Assembly (NCBI GenBank): GCA_963843535.1
Contig: CAWJKU010000004.1
Location: forward strand, 1,322,676-1,386,675
Direction: 5' to 3'
From: CAVUNY01 sp963843535
GTDB lineage: Bacteria; Chloroflexota; Anaerolineae; Anaerolineales; Anaerolineaceae
Length of the DNA: 64,000 nucleotides
The notes beneath the pieces were generated by a model. That model made no database searches, was not told the DNA's origin, and was given only the letters and a program-made list of their open reading frames with translations. Positions 43,744-52,603 of the stretch are shown in pieces; the stretch's first letter is position 1, and every line of letters starts with the position of its first letter. A program made the translations under genes and the position numbers.

Positions 43744-46305
43744 TTATGTCAGGCGGACCCGGTCTTCCATCAGGCTGCGCGCTTCCTGCATGGCCTGGCT
43801 GCGAATCTCGATTGGAAATCTTCCGTGCAGCGGGCTCAGTCTGGCGCCTAATTGGGTGCAGCGCCAGAACAACCAGGCCAACGGGCGCATAAAGCTGGAC
43901 AAATCCACCGATAAGCGCAGTTCGTCCAGGGTGTCATCATCCCAGCCGCCAAACAAACCATACAGGAAGGCGAACAGGGGATATGAAGGCAGTATACCGA
44001 TGAAGAAGATCAGCACGCTGGTGATCTGGTCGCCTTGCCAGATCAACCCGCACAGCCAGCGCAAGAACAGGAAATGAACGGCCCCTGCCAGGACCGGGGC
44101 AGCCAGCGACTGCCAGAAATAAAAGCTCTGCTTGAAGCAGTAGCGGTGATTGATAAAATAGCTGGCGATATTTTTGGTGAGCAGTCCCACAAAATAGGCC
44201 GCGATCAGCCCATACACTTGCAGGCTGCCGATCAATAGAAATGCCAGCCCAATCCTGATCGCTTGCTCGCCAAAAACCAGGCCCATTTTGAGATACGGCT
44301 TGTTAGAACCCAACTGGACGGTATCGCCGACCCACGATGGATATTGAATAGCGCCCCAGATGATCAGCGGGATAGCGTAGACTGCCGCCCGGCTGAACTG
44401 CGGTCCGCTGGCCCCGAGGATAAAGCGGTCCGCGACTGCCAGCAGCACCGCGCAAATATACGCGCTGATAATTCCACCCCATTTGTACGCCATTACCGCA
44501 TAATAACGGCTGAGAATCTTCCTGCCGTTGGAAATTGCCTCAGAAATTGAGGGCATGATATTGTCGGTGAGAGATCCGATGACCTGAAAGGAGAAAATGA
44601 AGTTCTGGGCCAACCCCCAGTTGCCCCAGATTTCTGCGTAATTGACCAGGCGCGCCTGGGTGATCACAATTTCCATGGCCTGGCCAATGGCCCAGGCGAC
44701 AGAGCCAAGCATCTCAAACGCACCGAAGCGAAATGCGCTGCGGATGGTAGCCCAGTCGAAATGGGCCAGAAATAGAATCCGGGTGGCGTATCCCAGGCGG
44801 CGGAACAGCCAGAATCCCAACAAAAAGGCCAGGAGTTGGGTGAAGTAAGCCGCAATTCCCAAACCGAGCAGTCCGCCCATTGACGGGCCAAAAATAGGGT
44901 TGGATTTTCCCCAAACGACCATCACCGTCACGAAAATCGGCTGGACCAGGATTGGTAGGAGAACTTCGGTCGCCAGGGTGACGATTTGGGCGTAATCCAT
45001 GCGCTGGTTGCTGATTAATGCCAGGCGCATCACCCCGAAAAAACCCGGGATCTGGATGATGGAATGCAAGATCACGCTCCAGGCATACAGGGCAAAGGGC
45101 GAATCCGGCAGGATAGTCACGGAAATTGTGGAAACAATTCCGACCTGGATCGCTCCGGAAATTAACTGCCACCAGATGTACAGCTGGCCGTAAAGGATCC
45201 CCCTTTTTGGGTCGTGCACCCGGTATTCCGCAAAGAATTTGACAAATGCGGCTGCTGTGCCCATGTCGAATAACTGCCAGAGGAAGCTGAAGAATTGGGT
45301 GACCCTTCCCCATATCCCCAGGGCCTGGGCTGAGGGGAGGATGAACGCCGGTAAGATCATGTTCTGGTAGATGATCAGGGGGATAAAGACGATCACCCCC
45401 ATCATAAAAGCCAGTAAAAAGCCGCCTAGTGGGCGGTGAAATCCAATTTCCTCCCAGGCGGTAGAAGCCTGCCGCGTTTCATATTCTTCGCGTTTCACCA
45501 CCAGGGAATCCAGTGCTTCGGGATGAGCCAGGCTGTAGCGCCGCACCCGCCAGAAGATCAGCAGCACGGTCAGCAGAATCAGCCCGAGACCCCCCATGAG
45601 AATCAACCGGTCGTTTTCATGCGGGACAGGCGACCCCTGGTACTGGCTGAACGGCAGCGGGGAACGGCCTGCCAGGCGGTTCACCAGGTGGTAGACCCAA
45701 TAATTAAAATATGCCCACTGCTGGAATTGGGCGTTCGTTTCTGGCCCCAGGTAAGGTGCAAAGATAAAAGCATTCCCGGCGCCCAGTGTGATCTTCGCCA
45801 GGATCAAGGTATGGTCTTCATACCCTCGCACCAGGGGGATCAGGGCGGCGCTTTCCAGAACAGTTCGTTCTTTTACCTGAGGCGCGCTGGTCCAGATCAC
45901 CGCGGAGATAATGGAGTCGTCCAGATTCGATTCTTCAACCAGGCTGATTTCGTTTTCCGCCTGGGCCAGATTCACCTGCTGCGCGAGAAGAACCTGCAAA
46001 TCAGAGGAAGATAGGGCGGGACCCATCACCAGCAGCAAGCCTGCTCCCTGGCGGACGCGCGCCGCGATCTGCGGGGCTTCTGGAATTTGCCCATTCAACA
46101 CGATGACATTGGCTTCATCCAGGCTGGCGGTAATCTCAATATCTGGTGAAAGGGTAAGTGCATCTTTCAACCCGCCTTCGGACCCGGCGTAATACACCCT
46201 GAGCGGCCTGTCCTGGGCGGCTGCCGGGGAAGGAATGGCGAAGAGCAGGCAAAATATGACCAGAAAGAAAATAATCCGTCTCAAGTCTTCACCGAATGAA
46301 GGCAT
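43744..46305 (-). CDS. Polysaccharide flippase-like membrane protein with N-terminal extracytoplasmic domain
   Basis: The 853-aa product has a signal peptide (FFLVIFCLLFAIPSPAAAQ), about 230 residues outside the membrane, one helix (LILMGGLGLILLTVLLIFW), a short cytoplasmic stretch, and then about 12-14 helices from residue 315 on. The helical part resembles the MOP superfamily of lipid-linked sugar flippases (MFSFLWQLFDMGT-like start, later ISYFINHRYCF-like region). The N-terminal domain (LRVYYAGSEG, ANVIVLNGQIPEAPQIAARV, GAGLLLVMG) recalls a class I glutamine amidotransferase-like fold without its Cys. ATG 46305 gives a clean signal peptide; the open frame to 46407 reads through repeats. 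Confidence 0.75.
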   Translation of the reverse strand: MPSFGEDLRRIIFFLVIFCLLFAIPSPAAAQDRPLRVYYAGSEGGLKDALTLSPDIEITASLDEANVIVLNGQIPEAPQIAARVRQGAGLLLVMGPALSSSDLQVLLAQQVNLAQAENEISLVEESNLDDSIISAVIWTSAPQVKERTVLESAALIPLVRGYEDHTLILAKITLGAGNAFIFAPYLGPETNAQFQQWAYFNYWVYHLVNRLAGRSPLPFSQYQGSPVPHENDRLILMGGLGLILLTVLLIFWRVRRYSLAHPEALDSLVVKREEYETRQASTAWEEIGFHRPLGGFLLAFMMGVIVFIPLIIYQNMILPAFILPSAQALGIWGRVTQFFSFLWQLFDMGTAAAFVKFFAEYRVHDPKRGILYGQLYIWWQLISGAIQVGIVSTISVTILPDSPFALYAWSVILHSIIQIPGFFGVMRLALISNQRMDYAQIVTLATEVLLPILVQPIFVTVMVVWGKSNPIFGPSMGGLLGLGIAAYFTQLLAFLLGFWLFRRLGYATRILFLAHFDWATIRSAFRFGAFEMLGSVAWAIGQAMEIVITQARLVNYAEIWGNWGLAQNFIFSFQVIGSLTDNIMPSISEAISNGRKILSRYYAVMAYKWGGIISAYICAVLLAVADRFILGASGPQFSRAAVYAIPLIIWGAIQYPSWVGDTVQLGSNKPYLKMGLVFGEQAIRIGLAFLLIGSLQVYGLIAAYFVGLLTKNIASYFINHRYCFKQSFYFWQSLAAPVLAGAVHFLFLRWLCGLIWQGDQITSVLIFFIGILPSYPLFAFLYGLFGGWDDDTLDELRLSVDLSSFMRPLAWLFWRCTQLGARLSPLHGRFPIEIRSQAMQEARSLMEDRVRLT

Positions 46306-46308
46306 AAG

Positions 46309-46372
46309 CTGGTCGGCCCCCTGGGCCCAGGCGCCCTGGGGCCAGGGCTGGCGGCGACCCCGCAATATGTTA
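46309..46372. repeat. GC-rich intergenic repeat fragment (family B)
   Basis: CTGGGCCCAGGCGCC and neighbours match the end of the copy at 24600-24625. The segment lies at the 5' end of the flippase gene, and the ATG at 46305 is at its border. Confidence 0.55.
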
Positions 46373-46419
46373 CTGGAGTGTTTTTTGAAATCGCGTAGCG
46401 ATTTCAAAAAACACTCCAG
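46373..46419. repeat. GGGTGTTTTT-type palindrome 5
   Basis: A perfect 22-bp stem (arm CTGGAGTGTTTTTTGAAATCGC) with a 3-nt loop, flanked by AATATGTT and CATCATAT. It lies between divergent flippase and ABC exporter genes. The following 46420-46576 is very AT-rich with more than one TATAAT, including TTGATA/TATAAT at 46523-46549 with a 15-base spacer. Confidence 0.8.
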
Positions 46420-46576
46420 CCCATCATATAAGATAATTAGGCCATTATAGCTTTATGTCGAATTTGGCATAGGATTTTACAGGGATGATTTCTCCCCCCA
46501 ATTTCTTGGAGTGGAATAATTTTTGATAAAATACATATTAGTTTATAATGTGTTTATAAAAATTTATATTTACCTG

Positions 46577-46604
46577 TTGACTATTTTAGATAAATTGATA
46601 TAAT
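46577..46604 (+). promoter_or_regulatory. Promoter of the ABC exporter operon
   Basis: TTGACT and TATAAT are separated by 16 bases. The start of transcription would be about 45 bases before the ATG at 46656, and GGAGG follows at the right distance. Confidence 0.75.
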
Positions 46605-46655
46605 GATTGAGATTTGCAAACTTAGCTTTTGTTTTTTTTGTGGAGGTTGGTTGTC

Positions 46656-47723
46656 ATGAACGAATGGGCAATTGAAGCAGTAGACCTGGTTAAGAAATTC
46701 CCCCGTAAACAAAATAAAGAAAACGGAAAGGAAAATGAATCTCCTGCCAATAAAAGCTGGCAAATTCCTTTCTTTAAGAAAAAGTTGCCGGGTAAATCTG
46801 AGGCGCAGGTTTTCACCGCGGTCGATGGAGTCAACCTGAATATTCGCCGTGGAGAGATTTTTGGCCTCCTGGGGCCAAATGGCGCCGGGAAATCAACCAC
46901 CATCCGCATGCTGTGCACGCTGTTGGAGCCAACCAGCGGAACAGCCAGGGTGAATGGCTATGATATTTTGAAGCAGGCCGGCCTGGTGCGTCAGAACCTG
47001 GGCACGGTTTTAGCAGGCGAACGCAGCATTTACTGGAAGCTGACCGCGCGTGAAAACCTGGAGTATTTCGCCGCTCTCTACCATATTCCCGCCGATGTCG
47101 CAAAAAAGCGCATCAAGGATTTACTCGAGCGGATGGAGCTCACCAACCGCGCTGACGAGCTGGTGGAAAAATATTCCACCGGGATGAAGCAGCGCGTCGC
47201 GGTCAGCAAGGCATTGGTGGCGAACCCGCCCATTCTGTTGTTGGACGAGCCCACCCTGGGCCTGGATCCGCAGGCGGCCCGCAACTTGCGCGAATTGATC
47301 GCCCAATTAAAAGAAGAAGGGCATACCATTTTGCTCACGACCCATTATATGGAAGAGGCCGACCAGCTTTCAGACCGCATCGGCATCATCGACCAGGGCA
47401 AGATCGTCGCTCTCGACACTCCGGCCCGCCTCAAAGAAACCATTCAACAGAAGGATGTGATTCGGATGGAGGTCTCCGGCTGGTATGAGGACCTATCCGC
47501 GAAAATCCAAACGGTCCCGGGGATCGAATCTTTAATCGCGCGCCGCATGGAAGGCGAAGGCGTTTATGAGATCAGCCTGCACGCCCAGAATTCTCGCGCC
47601 GTACTGCCAGGGATTATCGACAGAATAAATTCGAATGGCACTCACCTGGTGAACATGAACATCGTCCGTCCTTCTTTGGAAGACGTGTTTATCAATTTGA
47701 CAGGAAAAGCGCTGCGCGATTGA
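46656..47723 (+). CDS. ABC exporter ATP-binding protein (DrrA/NatA-like)
   Basis: The 355-aa ATPase has Walker A GPNGAGKST, signature YSTGMKQRV, Walker B ILLLDEPTLGLDP and switch LTTHYMEEADQL. The C-terminal 100 residues follow the DrrA accessory pattern. Unusually, a Lys- and Glu-rich insert of about 40 residues (roughly 18-55: RKQNKENGKENE and so on) lies between the first strand (AIEAVDLVKKF) and the strand before Walker A. With the two following permeases it forms a drug, lipid or glycan exporter of the ABC-2 type; the cargo is unknown. Confidence 0.88.
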   Translation: MNEWAIEAVDLVKKFPRKQNKENGKENESPANKSWQIPFFKKKLPGKSEAQVFTAVDGVNLNIRRGEIFGLLGPNGAGKSTTIRMLCTLLEPTSGTARVNGYDILKQAGLVRQNLGTVLAGERSIYWKLTARENLEYFAALYHIPADVAKKRIKDLLERMELTNRADELVEKYSTGMKQRVAVSKALVANPPILLLDEPTLGLDPQAARNLRELIAQLKEEGHTILLTTHYMEEADQLSDRIGIIDQGKIVALDTPARLKETIQQKDVIRMEVSGWYEDLSAKIQTVPGIESLIARRMEGEGVYEISLHAQNSRAVLPGIIDRINSNGTHLVNMNIVRPSLEDVFINLTGKALRD

Positions 47724-47819
47724 CCCACGCGAGATATAAATGGGTATGGTTGAATGAGCTGTTCTCACTTCGTGGACCACGCAAAATGATTTCTTTCTTG
47801 GTGTTCTCGCCCCTCGGGC

Positions 47820-47852
47820 GTACCTCGCTCTGCGTACCCTTTGGTATGCGTA
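47820..47852. repeat. GC-rich intergenic repeat (family B), copy 3
   Basis: GTACCTCGCTCTGCGTACCC and its neighbours match 2003-2035 with few changes. The copy lies inside the ABC operon between the ATPase and the first permease. Confidence 0.65.
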
Positions 47853-47916
47853 TCGTGGCCTTCGTGGTGAAGTATCAAAAAAGCCGCTCGCACTGACGTG
47901 GACCACGCAAATCACC

Positions 47917-47977
47917 TAACCCCCCTTCCCCCTTCCCGGGTCGGGAAGGGGGAGCAGAGGGGGTTAGGTGATATAAG
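47917..47977. repeat. Long inverted repeat within the ABC operon
   Basis: ATCACCTAACCCCC and CCCCTTCCCG pair with CGGGAAGGGG and GGGGGTTAGGTGAT, giving arms of about 28 nt with a few mismatches around a 3-nt loop. It lies just before the first permease start and would fold strongly in the mRNA. Confidence 0.7.
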
Positions 47978-47989
47978 GATGGTGTGAAT

Positions 47990-48865
47990 ATGTCAACGGG
48001 AATATTAAATCCTGGCGGAGACCAGCCCTTCCCGCATTTCCTGGGCAACTTGAGGGCATTAGGTTGGGTAGCAAAGAAAGAATGGCTGTATTTTGTGCGC
48101 TACCCAAGCTGGATGATTGCCCTGGTGGTTTGGCCTTTAATATTTCCCCTGGCCTACATCCTTTCGGCTCGTGCCTTGTCCGGGCCGGATGGCTCAGGCC
48201 TGGCCTTATTCACCGCGCGTACCGGGATTACGGATTACATTGGATACATCGCGGTGGGTACCACGATCTGGATGTGGCAAAACGTGGTGCTGTGGAATGT
48301 GGGTTTTTCCTTGCGCAATGAACAGATGCGAGGAACGCTTGAGACAAACTGGCTGTCACCTTCATGGCGGTTCTCTTTTTTGATCGGTCCCAGTGCGGTC
48401 CAGGTGCTGCAGATGCTGATTTTTCTGGTGGTGTCTGTCCTGGAATTTGGGCTGATCTTCGGGGTGCGTTTCAACGGCAGCGCATGGCTGACCATCCTGG
48501 CTGTGCTTGCCTGTATTCCGTCGATCTACGGATTGGGGATGGCATTTGCCAGCCTGGTAATTACTGCCAAAGAAGCCCAGAACTTCGTCTTTATGGTGCG
48601 CGGGCTGGTGATGATTTTCTGCGGGATCACTTTTCCCGTATCGGTACTGCCAGGCTGGATGCAGGGCATTGCACAGTGGATGCCCCAATCGTATATGATT
48701 CGCGCCATCCGCAACGCCGCCCTGGCCAATGCCTCTCTGGCAGATTTGACACCTGATTTGTTGGCTTTGATCGGATTTGGTGTATTCTGGCTGGTGGTTG
48801 GTTACCTGTTGTTTCACTGGATGGAACGGCGCGCGCGCCGCACCGGTGCCATCGGCCAGTATTAG
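47990..48865 (+). CDS. ABC-2 type exporter permease
   Basis: The 291-aa membrane protein has six predicted helices and the ABC-2 pattern: an N-terminal amphipathic stretch (LGWVAKKEWLYFVRYPSW), MWQNVVLWNVGFSLRNEQMRGTLETNWLSP (the coupling region) and ITFPVSVLPGWMQGIAQWMPQSY before the last helices. It probably pairs with the next permease as a heterodimer. ATG at 47990 follows AAGGATGG. It is separated from its ATPase gene by 266 bases of repeats, which is long for an operon. Confidence 0.88.
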   Translation: MSTGILNPGGDQPFPHFLGNLRALGWVAKKEWLYFVRYPSWMIALVVWPLIFPLAYILSARALSGPDGSGLALFTARTGITDYIGYIAVGTTIWMWQNVVLWNVGFSLRNEQMRGTLETNWLSPSWRFSFLIGPSAVQVLQMLIFLVVSVLEFGLIFGVRFNGSAWLTILAVLACIPSIYGLGMAFASLVITAKEAQNFVFMVRGLVMIFCGITFPVSVLPGWMQGIAQWMPQSYMIRAIRNAALANASLADLTPDLLALIGFGVFWLVVGYLLFHWMERRARRTGAIGQY

Positions 48866-48873
48866 GAGGTATT

Positions 48874-49731
48874 ATGAGCGGTAAGGTTCAGACTCTCTCT
48901 CATCCAACTTTCGCGTCGAATTTGCGCGCCTTGTACATCATCGCCAAGAAAGATTGGAAGCAGTACTGGCGCTACCCGTTGAATGCCCTCTCATCGGTGA
49001 TGAACCCGTTGATTTTTTTATCCCCGGTCTACTTCCTGGGCCAGGCGTTCAGTGTCAATGGGCAGGCCAAAGGTTTTGAGGCTTTTTCTGGGACGTCCGA
49101 TTACATTTCCTTCATCTTGCTAGGAACTGTGCTCAACAATTTCATCATGACCGTTTTCTGGGGCATCGGTTATGCCTTGAAGAATGATATGGATGCTGGA
49201 GTGCTTGAATCAAACTGGCTGATGCCCATTTCCCGGCCTTTGCTGTTGGTTGGACGCACCCTGACCAGCCTGTTTATCACAACCCTGACCTCCCTGGGGA
49301 TGTTGTTGATTGCCACCCTTCTATTTGGGTTTCACCCCACTGGTAGTGCCTTGCAAGCGCTTATTCCGGTCCTGCCGATGCTGATTGGACTGTACGGATT
49401 TGGCATCGCCTTTGGCGCGATCGTGCTCTTGATGCGCGAAGCCAATACCCTGGTCGATATTTCCAGCTACCTGGTCGGTCTTTTCTCCGGCTCGCAGTTC
49501 CCCGTGCAGTCTCTACCGGGCTTTTTACTGCCGATTTCTCTGGCCCTTCCCCTGACCTATGGATTTGACGCGATGCGCGCCATCTTGATCAATACCCAGA
49601 CCATCATCCCCGTCCCTTACGAAATCGGTCTGCTGGTAGTTTTCATGTTTCTCATGGTCTGGTTTGGGCTGCGGGTGTTCAACAGCATGGAGCGAAAGGT
49701 GCGCACTCGCGGCACATTAGGACAGCACTAA
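48874..49731 (+). CDS. ABC-2 type exporter permease, second subunit
   Basis: The 285-aa protein is a paralogue of the preceding permease (KKDWKQYWRYPLNALSS, VFWGIGYALKNDMDAGVLESNWLMP, GSQFPVQSLPGFLLPIS). Six helices are predicted. TTAGGAGGTATT gives a strong ribosome site; the upstream stop lies within it, so the two are coupled. The product would form the membrane part of the exporter with the first permease and the ATPase. Confidence 0.88.
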   Translation: MSGKVQTLSHPTFASNLRALYIIAKKDWKQYWRYPLNALSSVMNPLIFLSPVYFLGQAFSVNGQAKGFEAFSGTSDYISFILLGTVLNNFIMTVFWGIGYALKNDMDAGVLESNWLMPISRPLLLVGRTLTSLFITTLTSLGMLLIATLLFGFHPTGSALQALIPVLPMLIGLYGFGIAFGAIVLLMREANTLVDISSYLVGLFSGSQFPVQSLPGFLLPISLALPLTYGFDAMRAILINTQTIIPVPYEIGLLVVFMFLMVWFGLRVFNSMERKVRTRGTLGQH

Positions 49732-50016
49732 AAAAGCGTATATTTGCAGCTCGTTCAATCCACAGGTCGGCCTGGTGGTGATATTTCCCACCTGGTCGAC
49801 TTCAGTTTTCTTTGGGAGCCCAAAATAAACTTGTCGCACTTTGTGGGCCCCGAAATATTAGCTTTCTAGCTGATTGCTGACCACTGACCGGCTGAAATGC
49901 TATATTAGGTGATGCAATCTACAAAAATGGGTGATTCAAAATCATCCGCAGTCCAGGACAAAAGCCACATAAAATATCTCATTTTCTGTTAAAATTGGAT
50001 CATACAGGAGGATTTT
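49732..50016. other. Intergenic region without recognised features
   Basis: These 285 bases between the exporter and isocitrate dehydrogenase have no long hairpin with a T-run, no repeat match and no gene I can support. GTTAAAATTGG near 49990 could be a -10 for icd, but there is no matching -35. Confidence 0.5.
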
Positions 50017-51300
<1,284 letters not shown>

Positions 51301-51306
51301 TAAGCA

Positions 51307-51351
51307 AATATGATATCAGCACGGCGCGAAGCGCCGCGCTGATATCATATT
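51307..51351. repeat. Palindrome 6 after icd, family outlier
   Basis: Two 21-nt arms (left starting AATATGATATCAGC) pair with one mismatch around loop GAA. It keeps the ATATGAT end and GAA loop of the family but lacks GGGTGTTTTT. It lies between convergent genes and overlaps the 3' margin of neither. No T-run follows. Confidence 0.75.
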
Positions 51352-51352
51352 A

Positions 51353-52072
51353 TTACAACAGATCAGTTAATCCAATCAGGCCGTCCCGGCCCAGGATGGA
51401 ATGGGCGCGCCGGATAGAAAATTCCTCCACATGCCGGGCTAATGCTTCGCGATCGGCATCTGAGCTGGCATCCAGAAAGCGGGTTGCGCGCTCCCAGACC
51501 TCGTCTCGCCAATCCGTGATCATCAAGGAAGTCATCCATTCATCCAGTGGCCCGAGTAAAATATCCGCCACGCGCAGCCCCGGGTCAAAGCGCTCAATGA
51601 CCTGGTCCTGCACACGGTCAATGGTCTTAGAAATGATATCGTTCACATGGCAGTGATCGCGGTAGCGCATTTTGCGGCCTTCATCCGAGAGCTGCTGCCA
51701 TTCCAGGCGGAGAGTATCCGAGAGTGCGAATACCAGGTCGTAGGTGATGTGGGCGTTTACCCCCAGTACCAGTTGTTGCAAGACATGGATTTTCGGTTGG
51801 TGGGTGGCTTCAAAAGCGATCCGCCATACCGCGGGCGACTGGGAACGGTCTGCTTCATATGCATCTAAGGCCTGGAAATAAAACCCGGCGAAATGGTCCA
51901 GCAGCCTGGCGACCCACTCCACATCCTCAAAATCCCCGGCTTGGATGGCTGCCAGCATATTTTCAGTCATCATCGCGTAGCAGCTCAGGAAAATAAACCG
52001 CCGGTCATTGGCCGCTTCCCAGGTAGCGATCAGTTCTTTCATCCGGTCGAGGACGGGTTTTTCAGAATCCAT
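51353..52072 (-). CDS. DUF5995 family protein
   Basis: The 239-aa helical protein has LGVNAHITYDLVFAL, typical of DUF5995, preceded by FEATHQPKIHVLQQL and followed by YRDHCHVNDII. Conserved His and Asp residues suggest a metal-binding or hydrolase-like helical bundle, but no function is proven. ATG 52072 follows TTGGAGATGCCTG. It starts 14 bases after the NIPSNAP gene and is probably co-transcribed with it. Confidence 0.8.
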   Translation of the reverse strand: MDSEKPVLDRMKELIATWEAANDRRFIFLSCYAMMTENMLAAIQAGDFEDVEWVARLLDHFAGFYFQALDAYEADRSQSPAVWRIAFEATHQPKIHVLQQLVLGVNAHITYDLVFALSDTLRLEWQQLSDEGRKMRYRDHCHVNDIISKTIDRVQDQVIERFDPGLRVADILLGPLDEWMTSLMITDWRDEVWERATRFLDASSDADREALARHVEEFSIRRAHSILGRDGLIGLTDLL

Positions 52073-52086
52073 CAGGCATCTCCAAA

Positions 52087-52416
52087 TCAAGCGATCGGGG
52101 CATAATCTGTCGAGGTCAGGGACACGCTGGTCACTTTTACCGCCAGCTTGCCGTTGATTTCACTGGCTGTTCGCCCCGCGATCCATTCGGGATCGCTCCT
52201 GAATTTCTCCCAGGCTGTTTTCATTGTGGCTTCATCGGAAAAACGCATGATATATACCAGGTCGCCGGTTTCCGGGTCTGGCGAAGCCGGTGTCCAAAAT
52301 CCAACCACCTCCATGTTGAGGCGTTTAAAAATTCCCATGGTTAGCGAACGAAACCGTTCGTGCAGCGCTTGAATTTTGCCAGGTGCGGCCCAATAAGTGC
52401 GCAGTTCGTATACCAT
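52087..52416 (-). CDS. NIPSNAP family protein
   Basis: The 109-aa protein has the ferredoxin-like NIPSNAP pattern: MVYELRTYWAAPGKIQALHERF, VVGFWTP, LVYIMRFSDEATMKTAWEKF and DPEWIAGR. Dimeric alpha/beta barrels of this type bind small hydrophobic ligands, and the biochemical role in bacteria is unknown. ATG 52416 follows GGGGAGGGACTGC; the longer frame starts at a TTG inside that site. The next gene is the DUF5995 protein. Confidence 0.85.
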   Translation of the reverse strand: MVYELRTYWAAPGKIQALHERFRSLTMGIFKRLNMEVVGFWTPASPDPETGDLVYIMRFSDEATMKTAWEKFRSDPEWIAGRTASEINGKLAVKVTSVSLTSTDYAPIA

Positions 52417-52512
52417 GCAGTCCCTCCCCAAAAAAGTATTTCCACGAATAGCTTGGATTGAGGAATTATAAATCGAGAAGTGTATTCAATGCATAAAAAA
52501 AGGAATATTCTA

Positions 52513-52545
52513 AGGAAGCTGCCAGATTTTACCTGGCAGCTTCCT
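52513..52545 (-). terminator. Hairpin terminator after the large secreted protein gene
   Basis: AGGAAGCTGCCAG and its complement form a perfect 13-bp stem with a 7-nt loop. On the minus strand CCTTTTTTT follows about 12 bases later. It lies about 60 bases after the stop at 52604. Confidence 0.65.
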
Positions 52546-52603
52546 AACAAACAGTAAGATTAGATTATCTATCGGATGTGACTGTCCCCAAAAAGGGAGC
52601 TGG

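Noticed and set aside
45436..46014. 192-codon plus-strand frame inside the flippase gene
   Set aside because: Antisense to a continuous minus-strand frame with a clear signal peptide and helices.
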